From Puffinus mauretanicus (lineage: Eukaryota; Chordata; Aves; Procellariiformes; Procellariidae), in contig JAJKFH010001226.1 of assembly GCA_023333565.1 (NCBI GenBank), positions 124,001 to 188,000 on the forward strand: a stretch of 64,000 nt of DNA. Reading direction: 5' to 3'. The notes under the pieces were generated by a model. The model saw nothing but the letters and a program-made list of their open reading frames with translations. It was not told where the DNA came from and searched no databases. How positions within the stretch are numbered: position 1 is the stretch's first letter; each line of letters starts with the position of its first letter. This document shows, piece by piece, positions 49,767 through 62,900 of this stretch. The translations under genes and the position numbers were made by a program.

Positions 49767-52572
49767 ATGACTTGTCCAATTCCCCAAAGAGCTTTGTGGT
49801 TTTGCTCTTCCATTCTCTGTTCCTTTTTTTTCCCCTCCTCTCCCTTCAAGCCAGCTACTTTTGGGAGGGACAGGAATAGCCACTGACTTGAAGTATATGA
49901 TTTCATCTCCTTATAACCCCAGGGAAGGTAAAAGGCAGTTTACTTCTGAAGAAGAAGAGAGCGGGAGATCTCGTCTTATAGGAAAAGATGGTTTTGTTCT
50001 TGGATTTAAAACAAAAATGACTCTGCTACTCATTCAGGAAGAATGCTTGTGATTGTACTAATTGTTCTTGTTGACAGCACATATTTTTGATGTTGTGGGA
50101 TAGCACAGAGGAAGGTGTCTGCTTTTACAGAGACAACACTGAAAGGTTCCTTCTTGCCTAACGCACAAGTTGCTAGTCAAACAAAGCTTTACGCAGGCTC
50201 CATGCTGTCTCCTCTGTAGGATGGTCTTGTGTATGAAGTAAACCAAGAAAGAGCAAAGTGGACATTCATTACTCCTGAGATACTGAGATTCTCACTTTAT
50301 TTACAAATGCTAGGATTTTTCTGTTTTATTTTAAAAATATATAGATAGAATACATATAATATATAGATAGAACAAATGTCTCGCAAAAGGGCTCGCTCTT
50401 AAAGGAATAGATGTGGCACTCCATACTATCATTCTTGATCTTGTTTTTGATCTAGCTGCTAGTGTACTTCACAATTCTGTACCTGCTTTGGGGCTTGAAC
50501 TGTGATAGAGAGACAAAGTTTAAGAAAATGCGACCAACGTAAAGATGAGTTAGTGTAGTCATAGTAAAGGCTTTTTGTGTGTTAGAGGAAAGCAGGCAAT
50601 ATACTAGTGCAGGGTTACAAAGATGAACTTGTTTCATGTGGCTTTAATCAAATCTGGGATGTCTGGAATTAAGGGTCATCACCCTGCGAGGCACCTTGAG
50701 AAGAATTGCTGTTTCAAATAAGGCCATTGCTGACATGAATGTGGACTGAAAGTTATGCTTTGTTAGAAACCAGGCATAACAACCAAACCAAACAAAACCA
50801 GAAAGAAAACCCACATATCAACAGAATATCTCAATTTGTATTTTACAGTAATTTATAGTACATTGAAGAAGGAAGATCATTTCATTGTCCAAGAAAACAA
50901 GAAGTTTAACTTGTTCAAGCACATCTAATATATTATACAGTAATGATTCCCAACAGTTCTGTAGCCAGGCCATCCTTGAAAAAATTGGCAAGATTTGTTC
51001 TCTATTGTATCCACTTCACCCTGCTCCTGAAATTGGCTGCAATGTCATCCTTGCCTCTGCTGACTGCCGCAATAGCACTGAACTTGGGCTAATAAATCTG
51101 GTTCCACCTGACTGAACGTGTCCGAGCAGCTCCTGTGTCCCTCCATTGTGCTCCCCAGTACTCCCAGTTTCAGGACTGTGATACAGGGGCAGATGAACCA
51201 ACCTTACACTGAACTGCCACAGCCTGACAGACTTCACACTCTGGGGCTCCATAGTGTGCCTGGCTTTGTAATATGCTAGACCCCCTATGCAGAGCCACAG
51301 CTTGTCAGGTACCACAAACTTCCTCTAGCAAGAGCTCATTTTAGGTGGCTGATAGGTCATGGTGCATTGCTCTCAATGTATTTTAATGGGGAGTAGATAA
51401 AGATTAATCAAAACTGAATCTTCAGTTGATGGTAAAAGAAGCATATATGAGTTAGGTATGCCAAGTGTCTGCAGGATTTGCATCAGAAGTTAAAGCTAAT
51501 ATTGTTTCTGTCAGTGATGCTGGCTGGTAGCAGTATTACTTTTTCGAAAAAAGAGATGAAGATGACATTAGAACCCCCAAATTCATGTTTTTGGTCTAGA
51601 TTTTGCATTCGATTTCATTTTCTGAAATAAAAAAAGTTGGGCATGTACAGCTTAATACAATGCAGTTTTACCAGGTCATGGGTAGTTGTTGCCCACTTGT
51701 TGCCTAGCTATCCTGAGTAAAAATAAACAAACCATTCAAGGTAGGCATAGTTCTGTATGATGGGAAGGGCTAAAATGTTGTTCTGGAAGACTTAAATAAG
51801 CAAATGAAAATAGGTTCTGACACATTATACTGGGCTGTTCTGGCAGAAAATTAGCCTTGTTTTTTGGCCAAAAATTATAACAAAATTGTGTTAGGATTGA
51901 AAAAATAAACTTGTCCAAGGGAAAAAAGCTCAAAGATAAGACTGCAATAACATATGACAGCACTCAGTGTAATGCTTCCACCAAGCTCTACAATGTCCAG
52001 TTACATGTGAAAGAGGGTTTTTGGATTGTTCTGCGAGGACAGGAGCAGGTCTCCCTCATGGTGACCACAGGAGAACTAGCAGCACAGCTACCAGTAGGTC
52101 TTCGTAAAGAAATTTCTGTGTGCTTTACCCATTGCATCCTTGTGAGATTCAAATGCAAGTTTTAACAGAGAACTGGAAGCCTGAAGTTTCCAGTTAGCTC
52201 TCTTGACTCGAAAGATTTCATGATGAAGGAAGAAGAATGGAGGAGGGAAAGCAAGTATCTATATGTGGCCAAAAGATAGTTACACATTTAGGTTCATTTG
52301 AATCTGAATCTCTAATAATTTAAATTTGAAAATTTAAATTTGCGTTTATGTAATGTGGGATACAGAGAAAACAGAAGGAAAATGGCAAACATCTTCCCAG
52401 TGTTTTCACTTCTTTACCATTGTAAGGGAGCTGTGATGCACACTCTTGAGGAAGCCCCAGCCATGTCTGGGTGTTTGCTCTTTGCTAGGAATGACGCTGC
52501 CGGTGCTGTTGTCAGGCAGCTTGTCCGAACTTCAGGGTGCACCACGGATGCTCTGGGCATATGAAAGGCAGT

Positions 52573-52599
52573 GGCCTATGGCATGGCATGGCATAGGCC
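52573..52599. repeat. Inverted repeat around tandem GGCAT units
   Basis: GGCCTATG (52573-52580) pairs with CATAGGCC (52592-52599) around GCATGGCATGG. The loop itself is a short tandem repeat of GGCAT. Confidence 0.85.
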
Positions 52600-53503
52600 T
52601 GACTTGTACTGAGTAGCATAATGTTCTTGATACAAGCACATAAAACACTGCAGAGCACATCTGGGGTCTCCTGCTTTCCAAATTTAGCTGCACAGGAGGA
52701 ATTGTAACTTTTTTCCCCCAGAGCGTTGAATACAATCCAGCCCTTCCAAACTGCACGCTTAGAACATTTATGTTGTATGAGAATTTGATACACTGTCTTG
52801 AAATTTATGTACATTACTATTTTGTGTACAAATGTAGTAAATCAGTAATACTAGTAAATTCTGTCTGAAAGGTAGCTGCCAATATGCTTTCTTTGAGTCT
52901 AACAGACCCTTTACAATCCTCCTTATGGACAAGCAGTGAAATAGCATCTGTGACTGCATTCTCATACTGCACTTGGAATGAAGCTTATTGTCATTTTGGA
53001 TCAGCTTGCAGTTACATTATCGAACCCAAACAAAGAAATCTGGACAAAAAAATTTCCTAAATAGGACAAGATGGTTACATCGGTTAACGCTGTAGAATTC
53101 AATGTGCTGTAGATTGCCAGGATATGAGTATATTTTCGTTTTTACTTCTCCCTGCCAAGCCTAGTTAAATACTGAAGCATACTGTAGTTGGATATTGCTA
53201 TTTGCAAACATCTATAGGTGATTTTCTCTGGGAATTGGCAGCTTTACTTCTGTATTTCACATCAACGCTTTCAAAGATGCGTTTGGCTGATGGTTGTTTC
53301 AATGCATAAGTAGTAAACTAATTCCATTCAATTTTTCATGTGTATACTGTACTATTTTGTGACTTGAATGGTTAAGCAGTTTATGTATTGGGCCATAAAA
53401 ATGCTTACATGACTGTTCCTGATGCTGTTTTCATTTGGGGTTTATTTTTGGTGTGAGGGGAGAAGTGGTATTAGGATTCTTTTAGAAAAGCCTTAAGCTT
53501 ATT

Positions 53504-53518
53504 AAAAAAAAAAAAAAA
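53504..53518. repeat. Poly(A) tract, 15 bases
   Basis: An uninterrupted A run followed by CCAAACCCACC. Simple repeat in intron 1. Confidence 0.9.
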
Positions 53519-56500
53519 CCAAACCCACCATAAAAATCCCAAAACAAATTTGGCCTGTCTTCAAAGCTATCTCAACTGTACAGATGTGTTCTTGTTATGG
53601 AGTCCAAATAGTTTTCTTAGACCCCCCACCCGCTGGCTGAAGTAAACTTGCTCAGCTGCATAAATGAAAAAGAATGTCATACTGAGTATGTTTGAAGGCT
53701 TGTGAACCAAGTTTAATCTACTGTCATTATCATTTATATCTTCTTGTGCACACAGTATTTGTAGCAAAGCAGTTAATACATTTAAATTACTGTTCTTCTG
53801 TGTTTGATAATCCTCAAAATCCCAGACAGAACTGTAGTCTTCATCGTGTAACGTGGCTTCCCAGTACCTTTACCCAGAACAGTTTCTTTCAAATATGCCT
53901 GTTCAATTCTTTTCCTTAAAACACCTGACAGATGAAGGAATGAGAAATGTCAGGAGAGATGTCTAGATGCCGGTAAAGTAAACAGGGAGGAAGCACAATA
54001 GAGCTGTTTCACATGGTAGAAATTGCCGAAAAGAGGACCCTAGCACCACAGATATTTTATATATGTGGAAGGATAGAGGAAAAGGACCAAAAACTCAAGG
54101 GGAGAGTAGAAGAAAGTAGGGAAACACCCGGTTCAGGAGGTAGCTTAGCCTAAGCAATGCAGGATGTTTGAAGACAGATTTTTAGACAAATGTTATTTAG
54201 AAGTGGATTATTCAAGGACAGAAGTTGTATGCTCATGTCTCTGTATGCAGAAGGAAATCGGTGCAGCACACTACAGGTGTTAGAGCCTGGGGAGGGACCA
54301 GGGAAAGGTGAGAGATTAGATGAGGCTCTGACTGCAAAATGAGTTTAGAACTGATCCACTGAGTATCTCAGATGTGATGAAAGGCAGGTTTGCAGATAAA
54401 AAGCAGTAGTTGGAAACCCAAGGTCATAAATATTTCCAGAAAAAGCTGTATCTGACTCATAAGTTTAGATCCTGGCCTGTAATGCTAAATGGGACTATTC
54501 TGTGTGGACTCTTAACTCATCCCTACTCCTCATCAGCTCTTTCTATCTGCTGCAGCAATCGCTGGAACCAGCTCTTCCACTGGAGCTCTTCAGCATAATT
54601 CCATTGCCATTAATCAGTTCTGCTGATCACATCAGTACAAAAGCTAAACAGGTTGCTAAAAAGAGTTTGCTGGAACAGTCCTAGGCTCAAGCTAAGAATT
54701 TTGTCCTGGCATCCAAACGCCTCAAAATCTGTAAGTGCAACATTTTACAGCCATCTCGCCCATATTGCAGAAGTCTGAAATGGGTTGAGATAGGAAGTTT
54801 GAATATTATTTCTGACTTTTTTGGGTTGGATTCCATCTTTAGCTCTTCGGGAATACACAACTGGTCATACACTTTGATTATTAGTATCTGTTGTCACTCT
54901 TATTCTGTGCATCAGGCTATTTTTTTTCAGAAGTAGTTATTGCAGTTATACAACAAGGTTTGAAACTAACCATGCTTTCTCTTGCAGTTTTCATTTCAGA
55001 TATTCTAAGGAACATGCTAAAAAAAGGTGTTTTATGGATGTGGACGTATCTTGTATGTGTACTGTCAAAAATGGACTAGATTGCTATTTAGTATTTCGGC
55101 TCCTAGCAAGAATTAGGTATTTGTCAGCACCACTGGTCCCTAACCAAAAAAGGTATTACTTGGAGGAAAAAAAAAAAAAAATCTGCCAAACATTTTCAGT
55201 TTCTGCTTACGATTGCAAAAGAGCAACCAAAAGAACATTTTAAATTGTGAGCATGGAAATTTTCCTCCAGCAGAATTAGCTGTTAGGTTTTCTTCCATAA
55301 TGATTGGTTTAAATCCCAATGCTCAGGATATATTAACCTTTGTATAGGAATTCACATTTTAGAATGGAACCCAGTTAAGAGCACAGTTATATTTATTAAT
55401 TTGAACTAACAGAAGTATTCTCACCTGTATTTTGTTCTCATGCATGCTGAAGTACATACTGAAAGCCTAGGACTGTTTGTATTGCTTTTCTAAATTGAAG
55501 TGTTTAGGCCTCCAAAATACACCAAGTTGGAGTTCTGCTGGTGCTGTGTGTAATTTTGTGTTGCTACGAGCTGAGGTTGCTAAATAATGCATAGGAGAAC
55601 TCAGAAACCTGTAGAATGGAGCACTAAGAGGAGGCAGCAACAGGAAAGGGACTAGGGAATAGAACTTAATTTTCAAATTGTATGTATGACCTCTGTCAGT
55701 CATCTGCTTTGCACTGGGAAAAATATAAACTAAACCATTGGTCTTTTGCAAACTTTGAGAACCCTGCATTGCAAAAACTTGTCATTTTGCACCTTTGAAG
55801 GAAAGGGGAACTTAACTGCAAATTCCAGAACGGTTTGAGGTAACATTTTTATAGACTATCACTACACGTTCTTTGGAGTATTTTTCTCCAGATACAAAAT
55901 GTATGCTGCTTCCTGCACAAACCTTTTTGAGAAGCTTTTCCTTCAATTCTCTTCATTAACTTGGGTTGTCTTCATTATTCTTTTTTTTAAGCGGGAAATC
56001 ATAATTCTAGAATACCACCCAAAACCCAAGGTACTTTTTTATTCGACACTAATGAGTATCTATGTTGTCTCTGTAGAATACTGTATTGTTCTCCTGAATA
56101 TATGACCTAACAATCTCTTGCAATATATGACCTTCTCTTAACTATTCTCATGTATCAATACATTTTTTCACTGTGATTTTTTCACTCAGACATAACTACC
56201 TACAAAATTTACTGTCAAACAAAAGAAGTCTAAGCAGTAGGAAAATACACAAATACACATTGTTCAAAAAACCCACTTGTCTCAATTACAAGCAGTACTT
56301 TGTCACTTATACCCAGTTTCTTCCCAAATCTCTGGCTTTAGTATGAAGTGCAATGCCTGTTATAAATGAAAATCAGGTATTTGCTTGCTGATGAATACCT
56401 ATACCACTGCTGAACAAATTAAATCTACAGTCTTCAGGAAATGCTCAGGATGCTTCCTTTTAAATAAGAAAATCTCTCTCATTAAATCAATTAGTTACCA

Positions 56501-57060
56501 CTTAGACGAAAAATGATCCAGGATATCTGAAGGTATTAGTAGACTGTTGGGTTATTTCTACTCGATTAGGGTTATATCCTGGTCAATGGTTTGGTCAGGA
56601 TATTTTAAAAATCTGGAGTAATTCTTCTAGAGCAACCGTTGCCCTCCCTGCAGGTGTCCAGCAGGAGTCCTCAGCAGAAGAGGAGAGGAAGGGTTTGCTC
56701 ACAGTCCTGTTCTCTCATGCTGTTGCTTCTGTTTTTCTTTCATCCACAAACTAAGGCGGCAGCTCCTCAGTCTCTGTAGGAAATAAGTGCCTTGCTGCAT
56801 CACTGCCTGCTGTGGATCCTGAAAAATGACTAATGTCAGAGGGGCCAAGGTGGGCCAACGCCACGTGTGCAACCCTAAACGCAATCATGTCCTGAGCACG
56901 TTTGGAACTGCGCAATGCAGTGGCTCATGTTAGACAGCACTAATAACTCAATATACTATAAAGCAAATCTGTGAAGACTCTGATCTCTACAGTCATACCC
57001 ATTTCTGACTTAGGGAGCCTGTTTATTTTAATAGTTCACTTAGTTCTACTGATGCACTCT

Positions 57061-57074
57061 AATTGAATTCAATT
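57061..57074. repeat. Perfect 14-bp palindrome
   Basis: AATTGAATTCAATT is its own reverse complement, and is followed by a further GAATT. No function is evident. Confidence 0.9.
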
Positions 57075-58004
57075 GAATTATTTCCCTGTCTGCTGCCAGC
57101 CTTCTCCCTCCCGCAGCTCCCTGGCAACCAGGTCCAGGATAGGCCTTTAAAAGCAGCACAGACTCTCTTCTGCAGTCTTTTGCCATATCACTCCCCTTGC
57201 TATCAGGCAGAGCACTAGACAGGCAAGGAGGAGCCTCCTGACCCACCTGGCCTCCTGCTCCCAGCAGCAGGACCCCTTGCCCTCCCCTCCCAAATACTAA
57301 CCTTGCAGGTCTCCACACTGAACAGCACTGTGGGACAGTAGTAGCAGCAATAACAGTTTCACCCATGCATTTTTTAAAATGTGAGATCTACAAAATACAT
57401 TTTTAAAAAATCCATTACAAATATCCAAATTCTAAAATTCTGTCTATCCAGTCTACTGCAATGGTAAATTATGGCTGCAACTGTAGATCTCTCATCATCA
57501 AAGGTACCTCATAAAGCATCAGCAGTGCATGTCCTCCTTTACGGTATAGCTTGAGCTATGCTGTAAAGCGTAGAGTCATCTGAAGTTATGCAAGATTGTT
57601 GGGTTTGCAAAAAACTGAGTGCTTGTGATACATGCATGAACCTTGTTTGGCCAGGACATTCTCAACTGATCAAACATTAGCAAGGTGGAAGGGGGTGGAA
57701 AGGGCTTTGCAGCATTTTTCCTTTTAAAATTTGGCTTTGAAGACTACAGGATATTCTACATATATTCAGAAGAAGATTCAAATGCAGTTAGTCTCATGAC
57801 AATTTGAAATGTTCAGCATTCCTAGGAATGGGAATTCAGATACATGGACAGTCTTGCCAAAATACTGTCCTGTTTTTGCTTTCCAAATGTGAAACTCCCA
57901 TTGAAATCACTTGGTCGCTTTCTATTAACTTCAGCATCAGTTGGAGCAATCTTAGGAGGAACTCTCATGGAAAAGTTCCATAGTGCTACAAGCATGAGAA
58001 ATTT

Positions 58005-58020
58005 AAAAAAAAAAAAAAAA
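58005..58020. repeat. Poly(A) tract, 16 bases
   Basis: An uninterrupted A run. No retrocopy is recognisable upstream, so it is listed as a simple repeat. Confidence 0.9.
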
Positions 58021-59929
58021 TCCTACTAGCACTTTTGGAAACTTTAATTTATATAAATGGCCAATATTGGACACGCACTTTCACATCAAAAGGAAGCCAT
58101 GTAATAGTTGTTTGATATTTAAGGGAGCACAGAATATGCCTTGACTACAAGTGGTGAATCCAGCAAATTCCTTTACAATATATGTGCACTAAGGACAAAG
58201 TAAATAAAAATCTTTAAAAAATATTAACACCTTTGTGTTGTAACTGACAAATTATTGTCTTTGTTTAGAATGGATTAATTGTAAATTATTTATGCATAGT
58301 ATTCTTTGGACTGCACAGTAAGAAGTGTCTTCTTCTGAAGCTACTCACTTATCCCATGAAGTTTTATTCCTTTAGGGTGGCCTATAACTTTAAGGCGAAA
58401 TAATGTTTTTCAGTATACTGTGTTTCCCTCCAGCTGGTTTCTACAGAATTTTGGCAGCCACATGCGACGATTAGCATGGTTGCCCTTCTAATCTCACACA
58501 CTTTAAATAGACAAACCATATTCTTACAAAAACTATTACAGACTGTTCAGCAGATCTTTAACTATCAAACTGTGTTTGACTATCACAATAAATAGAATAT
58601 CCTGATCCTATTGCTTGGGCTTTAGATAAAAACATCTAAGCACTAAGCTATTTAAAGAGAGGATTTTATAGCGGACTCTTAGAGTTCATGGTGCTGTGTA
58701 CAAACTTCTCTTGCTAGAGCAGCAATATGTAAACAGCTAGTGTTGAACTTTAAAAAAATTTGCATTTCTCCATGTCTTGCATGGAACGCTTGCTAAACAC
58801 TCAGCATGCCTCACCCAGCTATTGCATCTTGAAAACACATACACCAGCTAGCATGCGCTGCTTCTATGCATATTCCTAATATTAACAATCACAAACCCTA
58901 TTAAAACTTAGCTTTGTGATAACACCAGTTTCTCTCCCTTTCGTAAATGAAAGATAGGATACTTGAGTGTTGCAGCACACAGAAAAGCAGAACCTTAAGT
59001 GGCACGTTGGAGACCTGATTTCATATATATAAAACTGTAAAAACTAAGACAGGGGTTGTAACGAAAGGATACAGTGATTACTTGGATACTGCCTCCTACT
59101 TTCTGATCGGCCTCCCCTTTGAATGGCACAGTGAGCAAAAGCTAGAAGGTATGAGACTACCTCTTTCAGGTCCTTATGTTATGCCAAAAGTTTCAAATGC
59201 TGAATCTTAAACAATAATAGAAGTTTAAGAGGGAAAGGGCCTTTTTCTGTCCTAACTTTACTATTGTATCCTTTAAGCTACTGTGGGGAAAGCAATGCAG
59301 GGAATAATACAATATAATACAATGTAGCATTTGCAGTCTCTAATGTCCACAGCATAGCTGCTTATGTCATTAATGTTGCTTTATTTGAAATAGTTTTATT
59401 ATTGCGAACAGTTTGACTTACAGTGTAGGGGTTTTGAGGAATGTCCAAGAGCTGAAGTATGCGGGGTGCAGTAGAAGAGTCACATTATCTGTGCATAGCT
59501 AAATGAGTGATGATTCCCAAGTTTGTTGTGTGTTTTTGGCCGTCAGTGATTTGCACTGGTGGGTGCAGGAGCTCACTTGCAGGCCAGACCAGAATAAAGT
59601 AAATGTAAAGTTTGCTTATGAAAGGAGGTTTCTGACTTATCTATAGAACTGAAACTAGGGGTAAATGTTTTATTCTTTCCTGACCTTTTCCCCCTTGCCT
59701 TTAAAGCACTACAGTATTATGTTGATTTACAGCATTCTGAAAAATTTGATATTTTTCTCTTCAAAACTGTCCTTATCGTGCCCAAAACAGAAGATAATTG
59801 GGTTTGGTTTTATTAAAATCCTTTCTGAACTTTTTACACTGTAGCTATTCTTCTCAAATGAGTCATACAATAACCATTCCCAGTTTGTAGCCAGTTCTCC
59901 AAAGAAGCAGAAGAAAAAAGAAACAACTT

Positions 59930-59939
59930 CCTTTTAAGG
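59930..59939. promoter_or_regulatory. CArG box consensus match in SYNPO2 intron 1
   Basis: CCTTTTAAGG fits CC(A/T)6GG exactly. It is the most distal of three matches noted. About five are expected by chance in a window of this size and composition, so motif evidence alone is weak. Confidence 0.22.
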
Positions 59940-62900
59940 GAATGAGACCTGTTTGTAATGATAAACCTCCTTCCATTTCTATTTGAAGACATTCTCCATA
60001 ACCCAAGAATTGATAGTTATAAAAACACTACCTACTTTATTTGGGTTACAAAAACATTCATAGCTATAGGACATTGTTTAATGTTAGCCTAAAGCATCTG
60101 TATATACACTCACACGTAGGGGTCCTGTTGAAATTATACATGCGACATGTCAAACGAGCAGCTAGTTTACCAGAAATCTGTAAGAAGCAGCTTAGAAATT
60201 GTTTAATTTCATTTTACTTAATATTTTAAATAAATGAGTTTAAACAAAGAAGTATTTAATATTTATTTGGAATTAAAACAGTTTAAGAGTATGTAGTTGT
60301 ATAAGTAAGCTAACACAGCAATTTCTGTTAAAGTGCTGTATGATTCCCAAAACTCCTCACACTGCTTGAATGCTAGAGTATTCACATGTTCTTAGAACCT
60401 GGGAAAACATCTACATGTCACACATCGCTGCAGCAATTTCTGTAACCTCTGAAAACCACTGTTATTTTAATAGCAGCTATGTTGTACATCTTCTCAATTT
60501 CTATCCATAGAAACTGTGATAGGTATTTAGGTGCCCTCGCTGTGCATTTTGTTCTCAGACTGTGGTCCTTCCAAGCTTCTTCCATTAGCCCTGCAACTAG
60601 TAAATAACAATTTCTCTAGTACCACATGAAAAGAGATTTAAACATTAAAAATTTGGGATTATTTGGTTTTTTCCTCTTGTGAGTGGGATCACTTTGCAAT
60701 CCAGAATATCCAGAAATGTATTCTAATTTTAATGAAAGCTGTAACTCGGGTAAGAACCAGATTTTAGCATATGTCATGAGACTCACAATACATGTTAAAA
60801 AGTTGGCCAGATAGCCATGGTTATTTTAGGTTTTTTTTAAGATACCTGACTATAGGTAAAATTTTTTCAAGATATTCATTTTAAATGGGTAAAATGGGTG
60901 TTATTGCATACAAATTAAAATATTTCACTGATGTGTTACTTAGATGGGAAATAAGAATAGAGTTATAAACTAGCTAAGGGCTGAAGGGGAAAAAACCCTG
61001 ATATTAAATTCAGACGCAAAAGCAGAGATTAATTGTTTAAGTTGTATTGCCGTCCATTTAACTCTGAACCCCTGACACTATAGTTTGTTAGAGAGATGGA
61101 GACAAGAGAATTCTTTGTAACACGGATTTATATTACCAGAGGAGCTACAGCAGACTTCTTCTGTGTTGTTAAAATAAATTAATCAAAACCAGCAGGGGAG
61201 CGTCCTTGAATTACAATGGTTGCATTATTCAGAAACTGTAAAGATTGAATTTTTAAGGAAATCCAAATGGCATGTATCTTGGGAAAGAGCCAGTTGTTTT
61301 TTAATGCTGCCATTTTTAACAATTCTTAATGTAAGAAACTGGAGTATTGTTTCAAGCAGATCTTTGGCATACATTTTCTATGATTTTATTTAATTATCTT
61401 CCTCTGAAGTATTATTATTATGTACTAACCCAAGCATAATATGGCATCTCTCATCCCAGATAGATTCTGAAGTACTTTAATGACCTCTGGCCAAAATCTG
61501 TGCCAGCTTTAAGATGTGTTGGCTAACTCAAGGATGCAGTTATATACACAGAAGGCTGCAGCCCACACATTCATGAAATGCAGCAATCCTATAGCAAGAA
61601 CACCACTGTGTGTGCCTTCTAAGACGTAAAGTAGTATTTTCCTAACAAAACTTTCAAAGAGGAAAGCGATACAGGGTAACTAATGTAATCAGATTGTAGC
61701 ACAAGTTGGAATTTGCTTGGGACACTAAAAGTAGTCTCTCTCCTGCAAATGGATTTTTAAAAAGAAAAATTACTGCAGGTGGTACCCAGGTACACATTTC
61801 TTGTTAGGATTACTCAGGGGCTGACTCAGCAGGGACACGGCCACGTACTGAATGCACAGCGTTAGCTTTCTGCAGCACTCTGGTTTTGTCAAGAAGGAAG
61901 GGCCTTGAAAAACAAAATCACAATTTGAAGTGGTATTATTTACATTTGATGCACAGTTTTTAGTTTTAGCATAGATACAATTTTTATAAAAACATACTAC
62001 TAAACACGACAGACAAATATCGCCACTGTTGCTAATTCCATTAAGTGATGCATAGCTCACAAATGCAGCATATCAGTCAAGTGTGGTCTACCAAAGAGCT
62101 AGTCACACATAGCAGATGTATGGCTACATCTCCATTTCCTGGAGACAAGGAACTGAATTGTGAAAGTGTCAGTACCTTAACTATTTTTATAATGGAAGAG
62201 CACATGTAAAAAGCTTTGAGTTTTTTAAAGACATCATAGTTCCTGTGCATTATAATTTCAGTAAACTTCCATGTAAATGTTAAGGTCAATTAGTGGGGAC
62301 AGAATTCTACTTGCTTAATTAGTTTAAATTAAGTCCTGGATTTTGCTGCTATCGAACGTTCATACTTTGAAAACTTAAAGATCTGAAACCTGCTATAAGA
62401 GTATGATAGTTCCGAAGAATACTGCGTTATCCCAAATTACAGTCATATTCTCCCATGTAAGCTTTTTTAATTCCCCCTGAGCTTTGTTGAAAATGCACTA
62501 CAGTTCTTCTAGCGTAGCTCCAGCTTCTGGAGAGCTGTGCCACGGAGGTATGGCCTATTCTATGCAATGGTATTGAAATAAATGTTAGAACCTGAAGTCA
62601 TGATAGGCTTCTGTTCTTTTGTCTCTTCTTCCAAAACTATAAATAATAGAAATAAGGATTAAGAAAGATAATTGAAAAATGCTATGGGACTAGAATAAAA
62701 AAGATTTTCAAATCTTACGCAGATGTTAGAATAATAGTAAGTTTTAAAGAATTTTCTAAAAATAACAACAAAAGAAACAAGCACATGCAAATGAACAGGA
62801 TAATCTTGACTGTATCAAACATCTGGAAAATATAAGCGCACATAAAAGAGCTCATTTTAAGGATTTAATTTAATAACTCATCCAGTTCAAGAAGATTAAC

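Noticed and set aside
49861..50052. Frame with EGKRQFTSEEEESGRSRL, preceded by an acceptor-like ATAACCCCAG
   Set aside because: The acceptor lacks a good pyrimidine tract, no donor or homology is present, and the length is within chance.
57046..57366. GC-rich minus-strand frame considered as SYNPO2 exon 1
   Set aside because: It has none of the expected PDZ N-terminal residues (a GAPWGF-type loop followed by a Gln/Gly/Lys-rich stretch) and no suitable donor at the right phase.
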